The notes under the pieces were generated by a model. That model was given only the letters and a program-made list of their open reading frames with translations. It was not told the DNA's origin and did not search any database. Position numbers and translations under genes: made by a program. Positions 17,553-27,313 of a stretch of DNA of 64,000 bases are shown here, piece after piece. Position 1 is the stretch's first letter. Each line of letters starts with the position of its first letter. This DNA comes from Mycolicibacterium sphagni. GTDB taxonomy: Bacteria > Actinomycetota > Actinomycetes > Mycobacteriales > Mycobacteriaceae. The stretch lies in NCBI RefSeq assembly GCF_002250655.1, contig NZ_NOZR01000019.1:62001-126000 (forward strand). The letters are read 5' to 3'.

Positions 17553-17595
17553 CAATGGTCCTTTCGGTCAGCTCACGTCAGGCTAGCAAGCCAAT

Positions 17596-17609
17596 TGAAA
17601 CGTGTTCTA
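17596..17609 (-). promoter_or_regulatory. KstR-like operator upstream of mycofactocin-coupled SDR
   Basis: On the minus strand the site reads TAGAACACGTTTCA, which fits the KstR consensus TNNAACNNGTTNNA exactly. KstR is the TetR-family repressor of cholesterol catabolism genes in actinobacteria. The box is 44 bases upstream of the SDR start, a position that could cover the promoter. Confidence 0.55.
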
Positions 17610-17645
17610 GGAACCGTCCCATGGACCGGACGCGCGGAACAGGCG

Positions 17646-18503
17646 CTAGAGATCCGACAGAATCTGCTGCCTTTTGGTGGCGTATTCGGCGTCGGTGATC
17701 GTGCCTGTCGCCCGCAGCGTCTCCAGCTCCTGCAGCCGCTGCGCGGTGGACACCTGTGGCGCCGGCGGCGGCACATACGCTGGCGGTGCCGGCGGCGGCG
17801 GTGGTGCAGCCGCGGGTGCGGACGCGGCGGATTGTCCGGACGCAGCGGCCCGGCGGACGACGTCCATCACTTGCTGGCGCACAGCCGGATTGGACCGAAT
17901 GTCGATGGAGCCGTTCATCGGAACGCCATTAGCACGCAGGATCTGCATGATCTCCATCAGCGGCCTGGCCTGGCCCCGCAGGTCGTAGGTCTTGCCGTCC
18001 TCGGCGAGGGTGAACTGGGCAGGCACCACGCCTGCGATCAAAGCGCTGGCGTTCCAATCAATTTCGTACTTCTGCGTACCGGGCTCGACCAGGGCGACCA
18101 GTTTGTGGGCGTTGAGGATCTGCATCCGGGTCGGGCTGGAGGCCATGGTCTCCTGTGTATCGAACCCCTGATACCCGGGCACCTCGAAGTGCAGGTTCAC
18201 CTTGATCATCTGCTGATCGTTGACAAACCAGGAGGTGTCCGAGATTCCGGTGATCTGAGCCAGCACCAAAACCCCGCGCTGGCTGAGTTCGTCGTGCCGG
18301 GCCGCCGATTTCACCCCGGCGTTGGTCAGCCACAGCGCGGCCAACACGTCACCGGCGGTGATGAGCAGACCGACCCAGAACATCCACCCGATATATGGCC
18401 GCGCAAACGGGCCGAGGGCGAAATAGACGATCAGAAAGATCGGTCCGACCAGACCGCCGAACAACAACACTGTCAATTGCGCTTTGAGATATCGCCCCAA
18501 CAT
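17646..18503 (-). CDS. SHOCT-domain membrane protein
   Basis: A 285-residue protein of unknown function. Two hydrophobic segments near the N-terminus (about residues 8-30 and 33-55) form a membrane hairpin. A soluble domain of about 150 residues follows, then a Pro/Ala-rich linker near residues 228-250. It ends in a short SHOCT domain (LQELETLRATGTITDAEY, then ATKRQQILSDL). The ATG at 18503 is chosen because GAGGAG sits just upstream. It lies between tuf and the SDR gene on the same strand, but tuf has its own terminator. Confidence 0.8.
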   Translation of the reverse strand: MLGRYLKAQLTVLLFGGLVGPIFLIVYFALGPFARPYIGWMFWVGLLITAGDVLAALWLTNAGVKSAARHDELSQRGVLVLAQITGISDTSWFVNDQQMIKVNLHFEVPGYQGFDTQETMASSPTRMQILNAHKLVALVEPGTQKYEIDWNASALIAGVVPAQFTLAEDGKTYDLRGQARPLMEIMQILRANGVPMNGSIDIRSNPAVRQQVMDVVRRAAASGQSAASAPAAAPPPPPAPPAYVPPPAPQVSTAQRLQELETLRATGTITDAEYATKRQQILSDL

Positions 18504-18684
18504 GTCGTTACTCCTCATTTGCCCTTGACCAGTGCTTTCGGGTGAAGAGTAGCGCACCGACGTGGCACTACCGATCCCAATTTTCAACGCCGAGATCGAC
18601 GAAATGACGCGATGGTCGTGCAGTTTCCCGGCGAAACGTTGGTCTGGGCAAGCAGCGAAAGGGCGGTGGCTCGGCGCAAACGAA

Positions 18685-18717
18685 AAGCGGCGCCCACCGG
18701 AAAGGTGAGCGCCGCTT
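18685..18717 (-). terminator. Rho-independent terminator of tuf
   Basis: Arms AAGCGGCGCCCACC and GGTGAGCGCCGCTT pair at 13 of 14 positions around a 5-base loop and are followed by TTTT on the minus strand, 18 bases past the tuf stop. Confidence 0.85.
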
Positions 18718-18734
18718 CGCGGTACTAGGTCAGA

Positions 18735-19925
<1,191 letters not shown>

Positions 19926-20041
19926 TTCTGTGTCCTCCTGGACTTGTTGTTGCTTTGGTTAAGCAGTGTTGATTTCTTCAGTTGTGTTGGTCCGAAAACG
20001 ACGGACTTACTGGCCCAACCCTAATGGGCCGTTCAGTTCGT

Positions 20042-22144
20042 TCACTGACCCGTCGCCTTCGCGATGATCTCCTTCGACACGTTCGCCGGAACTTCGGCGT
20101 ACGAATCGAACACCATGGAGTAGTTAGCCCGGCCCTGCGTCTTCGACCGGAGGTCGCCGACGTAGCCGAACATCTCCGACAGCGGAACCTGCGCCTTGAC
20201 GACGCGCGCACCGCTGCGCTCCTCCATGGCCTGGATCTGACCACGGCGGGAGTTCAGGTCGCCGATCACGTCACCCATGTAGTCCTCGGGTGTGGTGACC
20301 TCGACGGCCATGATCGGTTCCAGGATGACCGGCTGCGCCATCGCGGCAGCCTTCTTCAGCACCTGGGAGCCAGCGATCTTGAAGGCCATTTCCGACGAGT
20401 CGACGTCGTGGTACGCACCGTCGAGCAGCACGACTTTCACGTTCACCAGCGGATAGCCGGCCAGCACGCCGTACTGCATGGCGTCCTGCGCACCGGCATC
20501 CACCGACGGGATGTACTCACGCGGGATGCGGCCACCGGTGACCTTGTTCTCGAACTCGTAGGTCGCACCGTCCTCGCCGACGAAGGGCTCCAGGTTGATG
20601 AGCACCTTCGCGAACTGACCCGAACCGCCGGTCTGCTTCTTGTGCGTGAACTCGACGTTGGTGGCGGGACGCTTGATGGTCTCTTTGTAGGCCACCTGCG
20701 GCTTGCCGACGTTGGCCTCGACCTTGAACTCGCGGCGCATCCGGTCCACCAGGATGTCCAGGTGCAGCTCGCCCATGCCGCCGATGACGGTCTGGCCGGT
20801 CTCCTGGTCCAGGTGCACCTTGAAGGTCGGATCCTCTTCGGCGAGCTTCTGGATGGAGAGGCTCAGCTTCTCCTGGTCGCTCTTGGTCTTGGGCTCGATG
20901 GCGACCTCGATAACGGGATCGGGGAACGTCATCGACTCCAGCACAACCTGATTGTTCGGGTCGCTCAAGGTGTCGCCGGTGGTGGTGTCCTTCAGGCCGA
21001 TGACCGCATAAATGTGGCCGGCCGAAGCGGTCTCGACGGGATTCTCCTTATTCGAGTGCATCTGGAACAGCTTGCCCAGCCGCTCCTTCTTGCCCTTGGT
21101 GGCGTTGATGACCTGGGCGCCCGAGTCGACCTTGCCCGAGTACACCCGGACGTAGGTGAGCTTGCCGAAGAACGGGTGCGTGGCGACCTTGAACGCCAGG
21201 CCCGAGAACGGCTCGTCGGTCGACGGCTTGCGGATGACCTCGAGGTCCTCCTTGCCAGGAGCGTGACCCACGGCGGCCGGCACGTCCAGCGGCGACGGCA
21301 GGTAGTCGATCACGGCGTCGAGCATGGGCTGCACGCCCTTGTTCTTGAACGCGCTACCGCACAGCACCAGGTACGCCGTCGAGCTGATGGTCAGCTTGCG
21401 CAGCGCGCCCTTGATCTCCTCGATCGAGAGTTCCTCGCCACCGAAATACTTCTCCAGCAGCGCTTCGTCAGTCTCGGCGACAGCTTCAAGCAGCTTGGTG
21501 CGATACTCGTCGGCCTTGTCCTGCAGATCGGCCGGGATCTCGATGGTCTCGTAGGTCTCACCGAGCTTGGTCTCGCCGCGCCAGACCTTGGCCTTCATCT
21601 CGACCAGGTCGACGACGCCCTCGAAGTCACCCTCGGAGCCGATCGGGATCTGGATCGGGATGACGTTGGCACCGAGCCGGTCTTCCATCGTCTTCACCGA
21701 GAAGTAGAAGTCCGCGCCGATCTTGTCCATCTTGTTGACGAAACAGATACGCGGAACGTCGTACTTGTCGGCCTGCCGCCAGACCTGCTCGGACTGCGGC
21801 TCCACACCCTCTTTGCCGTCGAACACGGCAACGGCACCGTCGAGCACGCGCAGCGAGCGCTCCACCTCGACGGTGAAGTCGACGTGACCCGGGGTGTCGA
21901 TGATGTTGATCTGGTTGCCGTTCCAGAAGCAGGTGGTTGCAGCCGAGGTGATCGTGATACCCCGCTCCTGCTCCTGCTCCATCCAGTCCATCGTGGCGGC
22001 ACCGTCGTGCACCTCACCGATCTTGTAGCTGATACCGGTGTAGTAGAGGATGCGCTCGGTCGTCGTCGTCTTGCCGGCATCGATGTGCGCCATGATGCCG
22101 ATATTGCGGACCTTGTTCAGGTCAGTCAGCACGTCCTGTGCCAC
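20042..22144 (-). CDS. fusA: Elongation factor G
   Basis: Translocation GTPase of 700 residues. G1 motif AHIDAGKTTTTERILYYTG begins near residue 19, G3 is DTPGHVDF and G4 NKMDK; domains II-V follow to the C-terminus without interruption. The start is GTG. It lies in the conserved str operon between rpsG (88 bases upstream) and tuf (116 bases downstream). Confidence 0.99.
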   Translation of the reverse strand: MAQDVLTDLNKVRNIGIMAHIDAGKTTTTERILYYTGISYKIGEVHDGAATMDWMEQEQERGITITSAATTCFWNGNQINIIDTPGHVDFTVEVERSLRVLDGAVAVFDGKEGVEPQSEQVWRQADKYDVPRICFVNKMDKIGADFYFSVKTMEDRLGANVIPIQIPIGSEGDFEGVVDLVEMKAKVWRGETKLGETYETIEIPADLQDKADEYRTKLLEAVAETDEALLEKYFGGEELSIEEIKGALRKLTISSTAYLVLCGSAFKNKGVQPMLDAVIDYLPSPLDVPAAVGHAPGKEDLEVIRKPSTDEPFSGLAFKVATHPFFGKLTYVRVYSGKVDSGAQVINATKGKKERLGKLFQMHSNKENPVETASAGHIYAVIGLKDTTTGDTLSDPNNQVVLESMTFPDPVIEVAIEPKTKSDQEKLSLSIQKLAEEDPTFKVHLDQETGQTVIGGMGELHLDILVDRMRREFKVEANVGKPQVAYKETIKRPATNVEFTHKKQTGGSGQFAKVLINLEPFVGEDGATYEFENKVTGGRIPREYIPSVDAGAQDAMQYGVLAGYPLVNVKVVLLDGAYHDVDSSEMAFKIAGSQVLKKAAAMAQPVILEPIMAVEVTTPEDYMGDVIGDLNSRRGQIQAMEERSGARVVKAQVPLSEMFGYVGDLRSKTQGRANYSMVFDSYAEVPANVSKEIIAKATGQ

Positions 22145-22232
22145 GGCTAAATTCCCACTCTTTCGCTTCTGTCGTTCGCTGTATTAATGGCCACCGCACG
22201 CGGGCCTCTGCGCATGCAGCCGGCCAGTGCAA

Positions 22233-22703
22233 TCACCAGCGGTAGTGCGCGAAGGCCCGGTTCGCCTCGGCCATTTTGTGGGTGTCCTCGCGCCGCTTGA
22301 CGGCAGCACCCAGGCCATTGCTGGCGTCGAGGATTTCGTTGGCCAGCCGCTCGATCATGGTCTTCTCGCGGCGCGCCTTGGAAAAGCTGACCAGCCAGCG
22401 CAGGGCCAGCGTGGTGGAGCGATCCGGGCGAACCTCGACGGGCACCTGGTAGGTGGCGCCACCGACACGACGGCTGCGCACCTCGAGGGCGGGCTTGACG
22501 TTGTCGAGAGCGCGCTTGAGGGTGACGACCGGATCGGTGCCGGTCTTGTCGCGAGCCTGCTCGAGCGCACCGTAGACGATGCGTTCTGCCAGTGATTTCT
22601 TCCCGTCCAGCAGGACTTTGTTGACCAGCTGGGTAACCAGCTGCGACCCGTAGACCGGATCGTTGACCAACGGGCGCTTCGGCGCGGGACCCTTGCGCGG
22701 CAT
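22233..22703 (-). CDS. rpsG: 30S ribosomal protein S7
   Basis: Small-subunit assembly protein that binds the 3' major domain of 16S rRNA; 156 residues with the usual MPRKGPAPKRPLVNDPVYGS N-terminus. The ATG overlaps the last base of rpsL, and its ribosome binding site (GAAGGAG) lies in the rpsL coding end, so the two genes are translationally coupled. Confidence 0.99.
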   Translation of the reverse strand: MPRKGPAPKRPLVNDPVYGSQLVTQLVNKVLLDGKKSLAERIVYGALEQARDKTGTDPVVTLKRALDNVKPALEVRSRRVGGATYQVPVEVRPDRSTTLALRWLVSFSKARREKTMIERLANEILDASNGLGAAVKRREDTHKMAEANRAFAHYRW

Positions 22704-23077
22704 CAGCTCTTCTCCTTCTTCGCGCCGTAACGGCTACGGGCCTGCTTGCGGTTCTTGACACCCTGGGTGTCCAGCGAGCCGCGGATGATCTTGTAGCGAA
22801 CGCCGGGGAGATCCTTCACACGACCGCCGCGCACCAGCACCATCGAGTGCTCCTGCAGGTTGTGGCCCTCACCGGGGATGTAGGCGGTCACCTCGACGCC
22901 GGTTGTCAGCTTCACGCGCGCGACCTTGCGAAGTGCCGAGTTCGGCTTCTTCGGGGTGGTCGTGTACACGCGGGTGCACACACCGCGGCGCTGCGGGCTG
23001 CCCTTGAGGGCCGCGGTCTTCACCTTCGCGACCTTGTCCGTGCGACCCTTGCGGACCAGCTGCTGAATGGTTGGCAT
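22703..23077 (-). CDS. rpsL: 30S ribosomal protein S12
   Basis: Decoding-centre protein of 124 residues. Lys43 (in TTTPKKPNSALRK) and Lys88 (in GGRVKDLPG) are both wild type, so the known high-level streptomycin resistance substitutions are absent. First gene of the rpsL-rpsG-fusA-tuf operon, with a leader of about 200 bases if the promoter proposed at 23281-23309 is right. Confidence 0.99.
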   Translation of the reverse strand: MPTIQQLVRKGRTDKVAKVKTAALKGSPQRRGVCTRVYTTTPKKPNSALRKVARVKLTTGVEVTAYIPGEGHNLQEHSMVLVRGGRVKDLPGVRYKIIRGSLDTQGVKNRKQARSRYGAKKEKS

Positions 23078-23400
23078 CTACCGGCTTTCTATCTCTCGTC
23101 CGTCTTTCGGCGGTTTTTAAGTCTCTGTACTGCTGTTTTCACCCCGCCGCGTACCCCGCTGCCGGGCGTGTCGCACTCACTGCGCACCAGGTAAATCCGA
23201 TGCATACTGGACATGCGAATTGGCCCGGCGTGCGCGCATGCGTCCCCGCTTGCGCCCCTTACGGCCAGGCACGAGCTTCTACGATACCAGGCGCGGCACG
23301 CCCCTCCAAACTCGGTGTACGGCGCCTTACTGCAGGTCAACGCGTGAATGTCGGTGTCGGTTCCCGACGGCCCGGATATCAACCTCCCCTAAGCACCGGC
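23078..23400. other. Intergenic region upstream of rpsL
   Basis: About 320 bases without a supported gene, between rpsL and a TetR gene on the same strand. It holds the rpsL promoter candidate and a GC-rich leader; no clear terminator for the TetR transcript is visible. Confidence 0.6.
23281..23309 (-). promoter_or_regulatory. Putative rpsL (str operon) SigA-type promoter
   Basis: On the minus strand TTGGAG (23309-23304) and TATCGT (23286-23281) are separated by exactly 17 bases, a good vegetative promoter match. It would leave a leader of about 200 bases before rpsL. Confidence 0.4.
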
Positions 23401-24039
23401 TCAGCCGAGTGCTGGGTTGCGCTGCGCCATGCCCGTGGCCAGCCGCAGCACCATGTCGGAGAACACCGCATCGGTATCGACGGTGTCCATCACACCCGTC
23501 ATCTCCAGCAGCACGAACCCGTGGAGCGCCGCCCAGAATTCCAGCGCGCCATAGAACGCGTCGTCGCCGGCCAGGCCGTAGGAGATCAGCACCTCGATGA
23601 CCGGTGCGGCCGCGGCGTGCGTCGCGGCGGTGAACTCCGGGTCGTCACCACCGAGCGGCATGCGGGTGAACGCCGAATAGCGGCCCGGGTGGTGGTGGGC
23701 ATAACTGCGATACGCGCTGGCCATCGCCATCACGGCGTCGTCGCGGGTGCGGCCCTGCCCCACGGCGGACAGCATCTGCAGGATGTCCTCGATGACGTGC
23801 ATGCGGACGGTCCGGCGCAGGTCGTCCAGGCTGTGCACGTGGTTGTACAGCGACGGCCCTTTCGTGCCCAGCTGGGTGGCCAGTGCATTGATGGTGAGTC
23901 CGTCCCAGCCGTCACGGTCCAGGAACGTCAACGCCGCATTGACGATGACGTCGCGGCTGAGTTTGGCTGACCTCGCCGACGACCGGCTGCCGGGGCGCGA
24001 CCGACCGCCCGCCGACGCCGGTTCCGGCTGAATTGTCAT
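23401..24039 (-). CDS. TetR/AcrR family transcriptional regulator (Rv0681-like)
   Basis: A 212-residue TetR-type regulator with the HTH at about residues 25-75 (DVIVNAALTFLDRDG, then LGTKGPSLYNHVHSLDDL). The C-terminal part resembles the WHG/TetR_C_33 type. The ATG at 24039 is chosen over the longer frame because a GAAGGG site precedes it and the upstream residues have no family character. It corresponds in place to Rv0681 beside rpsL. A perfect GTTCATGAAC palindrome lies in the divergent region; the link is speculative. Confidence 0.87.
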   Translation of the reverse strand: MTIQPEPASAGGRSRPGSRSSARSAKLSRDVIVNAALTFLDRDGWDGLTINALATQLGTKGPSLYNHVHSLDDLRRTVRMHVIEDILQMLSAVGQGRTRDDAVMAMASAYRSYAHHHPGRYSAFTRMPLGGDDPEFTAATHAAAAPVIEVLISYGLAGDDAFYGALEFWAALHGFVLLEMTGVMDTVDTDAVFSDMVLRLATGMAQRNPALG

Positions 24040-24327
24040 CACAGGCCCTTCAATGGTGGATCGACGAAGAACTCTAGTTGACCGACCTGCCGCCACGTAG
24101 GCTCCAACACAGGTTCGCGGAAAGAGAGGGCATGCCGGTGAGCTGGGGACACCGCCGCTGCGCACCCGTCTGCATCATGCAGACCGTCGACTGCAATGGG
24201 TCGACGTTGTTCATGAACGGGCAGTTCCGGACAAGACCGGCGATCCCGCCGTCCTCGACCGTGGACGCGAATGAGATATGACGAACCGGATCGACCGCGT
24301 TCCGGCGTAGGACCAAAGGAAACACTC
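24040..24327. other. Divergent intergenic region between TetR gene and lipoprotein gene
   Basis: About 290 bases with no supported gene. GTTCATGAAC at 24209-24218 is a perfect 10-bp palindrome and could be an operator for the TetR protein. Short open frames on both strands here lack ribosome binding sites or recognisable products. Confidence 0.4.
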
Positions 24328-24723
24328 ATGCACTCCCCGACCCTGATCGCCGGTGTGGGCGTTCTCGCCGCTCTTGCCCTGGCCGGCTGCGGATCCACCA
24401 GCACGGACGGCAAGTCCCCCACGGCCGCACAGTCGGGAGCTCAGGTCGAAGTGGGCAACACCATCAACTACGGCTCGTTCGGCACCACGGCGGAGATCGA
24501 CTGTGCCGACGGCAAGTCGCTCAACGTCGGAGGCTCGAACAACACGTTGACGGTCAAGGGTTCCTGCGCGACGGTGAACATCGGCGGCGCCGACAACAAG
24601 ATCACCTTCGACAAGGTCGACAAAGAACTGTCGGTCGTCGGCCTCAACAACACCATCAACTACAAGGGCGAGCCGAAAGTCAACAACCTCGGGTCGGGCA
24701 ACACTCTCAACAAGACCTCTTAG
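24328..24723 (+). CDS. DUF3060-like secreted lipoprotein
   Basis: A 131-residue predicted lipoprotein: hydrophobic signal segment and lipobox LAGC with Cys near residue 20. The mature part has four rough repeats of the form GGSNNTLTVKG / GGADNKITFDK / VGLNNTINYKG / LGSGNTL, suggesting a short right-handed beta-solenoid, as in DUF3060 proteins. Function unknown. The ATG at 24328 follows an AAAGGA site. It is transcribed opposite to the TetR gene, like Rv0679c/Rv0680c relative to Rv0681. Confidence 0.82.
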   Translation: MHSPTLIAGVGVLAALALAGCGSTSTDGKSPTAAQSGAQVEVGNTINYGSFGTTAEIDCADGKSLNVGGSNNTLTVKGSCATVNIGGADNKITFDKVDKELSVVGLNNTINYKGEPKVNNLGSGNTLNKTS

Positions 24724-24765
24724 TCGTTAAGCCTTCCGGCAGGCCGGTCGCGAAGCGACGCGGGA

Positions 24766-25671
24766 TTATGCGGGAGCCCCGTGCCGGCCGGCGCCCTCAG
24801 CGAATCGCGCTGCCCCGGCGAGTGACTCGGCGGCGACCCGCGACAGGCTACCGAACTCGAAGTCCATGGCCTCGGCTTCGGAGTTCCCCCATTGATTCAG
24901 TGCCGACAGCCGGTCCGACCGCAGACAGAGCTGCGGTAGCTCCGCCAACTCGGCCGCCAGCTCCTCGGCCGCCCGGCGGGCCTGCCCGGTAGGCACCACC
25001 CGGTTGGCCAGGCCGATAGCGAGCGCCTCGTCGGCATCGACGGCGCGGCCGGTCAGGATCAGGTCCATCGCCCGGCTGTGACCGATGATCCGGGGCAGTC
25101 GTACCGTGCCGCCGTCGATCAGTGGCACCCCCCACCGCCGGCAGTACACGCCAAAGACCGCGTCTTGCTCGGCCACCCGCAGGTCGCACCACAACGCCAG
25201 CTCCAGGCCGCCCGCCACGGCGAAGCCGCTGACCGCGGCGATGACGGGTTTGGACAACACCATCCGACTAGGCCCCATGGGACCCGGGGCCGCTGGGCCG
25301 GCGACATCGGACCCGGCCCGGGGACGATGGAGCGGATTGCTGTCGGGTGTGCCCATCGCCTTGAGATCAGCTCCGGCGCAAAAAGTTCCGTGATCGCCCC
25401 AGAGCACGGCCACCGATGCCGACTCGTCGCGGTCGAATTCCTCGAAGGCGTTGAACAACGCCATCGCGGTCGGGCCGTCGACGGCATTGCGGGCGTGCGG
25501 GCGGTCGAGGATCACCGTCGTCACCGCGCCCTTGCGTTCCACCCGGACCGATTCCCGGGTCGCTGCGCTCCTGCCCTCCGATCCCGATTCCCGGGTCGCT
25601 GCGCTCCTGCCCTCCGATCCCGATTCCCGGGTCGCTGCGCTCCTGCCCTCCGACACGCTGTCGCCACTCAT
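24766..25671 (-). CDS. echA5: Enoyl-CoA hydratase/isomerase family protein (EchA5-like) with repeated N-terminus
   Basis: Crotonase-fold protein of 301 residues. The oxyanion-hole segments are FCAGADLKAMG and SGFAVAGGLELALWCD. Its N-terminus carries three copies of a 12-residue unit (GSEGRSAATRES, first copy VSEGRSAATRES) before the crotonase domain starts at about residue 42 (VRVERKGAVTTVILDRP). The ATG at 25671 overlaps the paaX-like stop (ATGA), so the repeats are probably translated. Last gene of the fadE8-echA4-paaX-echA5 operon; substrate unknown. Confidence 0.88.
   Translation of the reverse strand: MSGDSVSEGRSAATRESGSEGRSAATRESGSEGRSAATRESVRVERKGAVTTVILDRPHARNAVDGPTAMALFNAFEEFDRDESASVAVLWGDHGTFCAGADLKAMGTPDSNPLHRPRAGSDVAGPAAPGPMGPSRMVLSKPVIAAVSGFAVAGGLELALWCDLRVAEQDAVFGVYCRRWGVPLIDGGTVRLPRIIGHSRAMDLILTGRAVDADEALAIGLANRVVPTGQARRAAEELAAELAELPQLCLRSDRLSALNQWGNSEAEAMDFEFGSLSRVAAESLAGAARFAEGAGRHGAPA
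25549..25653 (-). repeat. 36-bp tandem repeat, three copies, inside echA5 5' end
   Basis: Three head-to-tail copies (25549-25584, 25585-25620, 25621-25653, the last one 33 bases) encode the repeated N-terminal residues of the EchA5-like protein. The core GGGCAGGAGCGCAGCGACCC of each unit recurs, with one base change, in a non-coding position at 29344. Confidence 0.95.
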
Positions 25672-26408
25672 GTCGCCTCCACCAGTCGTCCCTCATCTCG
25701 CCGCGCGCCCAGTTCGGTCGCGAAGTCTGCGTACATCTTCCGAAGCTCCGCGCCTGGCCAGTGCGCCGGCAACAGTTCGTCCGGCAGAACCGGATCGGTG
25801 AGTAGATGCCGCACGATCGCTGCGGCCGCGCGGAATCGGCCTGGCACGTCACGAGCGGCCGCCATATCTGCCAGCAGCCGATGGCCGGTACGTGCCCAAT
25901 CGGGAAGATCCCACAGGCGTCGGGTCAGCTCCGCCGGGTCTTCGTCACGGGTACGCAACACCCGCACCCGGTCAGTGACCTCGGCAGGCAACTCGGCGGC
26001 GAGGTTGTCCGGCCGCAGCCAGACGCCTTCTCTGAGCTCGCCGAACCGCTTGATTTGCAGGGTGTTTCGCAGCGCAGCCCGCGCCCTGGCATCCATTCCG
26101 ACCGCGGTGATCACCAGGGTGACCCAGCTGCCGTCCCAATCGTGGGTGTGGGGGTCGAGCGCGTCGTCCTGGCGCCGCTGCCGGTTGAGCAGCCGGTCGG
26201 AGAGCCGGTATCCGTCATCGGAACGCACCAGGTCGCCGGCTGCGACCATCCGGGTCAGCGCCACCCGCAGCGTCTGCTCACGGATACCGAAATCCGATGT
26301 CAGCTGCAACATCTCCGCGGACGTGGCCCACGCCGGGTGGGCACCGAGCAGCACGCTGAGCACCACCGACCTGGCGGTCATCTTCGACAGCGACTGCGGC
26401 ACGCTCAC
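25668..26408 (-). CDS. PaaX-family transcriptional regulator
   Basis: A 246-residue PaaX-type regulator. The N-terminal winged helix spans about residues 10-75 (ARSVVLSVLLGAHPAW, FGIREQTLRVALTRMVAAGDL), followed by the PaaX central and C-terminal domains (DWDGSWVTLVI, RLWDLPDW). PaaX proteins repress aromatic or acyl-CoA catabolism and sense CoA thioesters. It lies inside the fatty-acid-type operon, overlapping both neighbours by 4 bases, so it is made with the enzymes and probably senses their substrate. Confidence 0.88.
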   Translation of the reverse strand: MSVPQSLSKMTARSVVLSVLLGAHPAWATSAEMLQLTSDFGIREQTLRVALTRMVAAGDLVRSDDGYRLSDRLLNRQRRQDDALDPHTHDWDGSWVTLVITAVGMDARARAALRNTLQIKRFGELREGVWLRPDNLAAELPAEVTDRVRVLRTRDEDPAELTRRLWDLPDWARTGHRLLADMAAARDVPGRFRAAAAIVRHLLTDPVLPDELLPAHWPGAELRKMYADFATELGARRDEGRLVEAT

Positions 26409-27313
26409 ACCCCCGAGGCGCTGCGCCCGTGATCGCCGAACGGCTCGTCGCGGTGGCGTACCGCTTCGCGAAAGCCTCGCGCGCGAGCGTCTGCCACAAA
26501 GGCGTGCCCCTCCGGGGTATGCCGGGCGATACCGTCGAACACGGTACTGACCATCCGGCTGGTCGCCACGCCCTGCTGGTACAGCGCGGTGTTCATGGCC
26601 AGCTTCACCATGATCAGCTGGTTGACCGGCACCGCCGCGATGCGCTCGACGAGCCGCTCAGTGCGCTCGTCGAGATCGGCGGGGTCCGGCGCCTCGACCG
26701 CAAGACCCCACTCGGCGGCCTGCGCACCGGTGATGCAATCCCCGGTCAGCAGAAGGCGTTTGGCCCGCTGGTCGCCGAGCCGGTGGGCCCACAGACCCGC
26801 GGCGGGAACGCCCCAGACACGGGTGGGCGGATAGCCGATCTTGGCATCGGCAGCGGCGATCACCTGGTCGGCGTGCAGCGCAATATCGGTGCCGCCGGCC
26901 ACACAGTAGCCGTGGATCTTGACCACGGTCGGCTTGTCGGCGTGCATCAGGCTGGAGAAACCCCGCACAAACCGGCTCATCATCTGATAGTCGACCATCG
27001 GGTCCCATGGCCGGTCCGGCTTGTGATTGACCGCCTGCGTCTTGCCGTCGAGGACGGTGCCCTGGCGGTCCCCTCCGCCGGCCGACGACGAGCCGTCAGC
27101 GTAGGCACCGAGATCGAAACCGGCACAGAAGCCTTCACCGCGGCCCGACACCAGGATCACGTGGACTTGCGGGTCGAGGTCGGCTCGTTCGACGAGCGCC
27201 GCCAACTCCAGCGGTGTCTCGGCCACGATCGCGTTGCCTTTTTCCGGGCGGTTGAAGGTGATCCGGGCGACCCGATCGGTGACCTCGTAGGTCATCGTCT
27301 TGAGGTCGGTCAT
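26405..27313 (-). CDS. echA4: Enoyl-CoA hydratase/isomerase family protein (EchA4-like)
   Basis: Crotonase-family protein of 302 residues, from MTDLKTMTYEV to the C-terminus. Oxyanion-hole segments are FCAGFDLGAYAD (near 65) and GYCVAGGTDIALHAD (near 130). A Gly/Ser-rich insertion with SSSAGGGDRQG lies between them. The ATG at 27313 overlaps the fadE8 stop by 4 bases; an upstream-extended frame is rejected for that reason. Substrate unknown. Confidence 0.9.
   Translation of the reverse strand: MTDLKTMTYEVTDRVARITFNRPEKGNAIVAETPLELAALVERADLDPQVHVILVSGRGEGFCAGFDLGAYADGSSSAGGGDRQGTVLDGKTQAVNHKPDRPWDPMVDYQMMSRFVRGFSSLMHADKPTVVKIHGYCVAGGTDIALHADQVIAAADAKIGYPPTRVWGVPAAGLWAHRLGDQRAKRLLLTGDCITGAQAAEWGLAVEAPDPADLDERTERLVERIAAVPVNQLIMVKLAMNTALYQQGVATSRMVSTVFDGIARHTPEGHAFVADARARGFREAVRHRDEPFGDHGRSASGV

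Noticed and set aside
19982..22150. 722-codon open frame antisense to fusA
   Set aside because: Composition artefact opposite a conserved elongation factor gene.
24078..24281. 67-codon plus-strand frame in the TetR-lipoprotein gap
   Set aside because: No ribosome binding site or recognisable product; an overlapping minus-strand frame is equally open.
25549..25653. CRISPR-like array
   Set aside because: Repeats are directly adjacent with no spacers and are in frame within a coding sequence.
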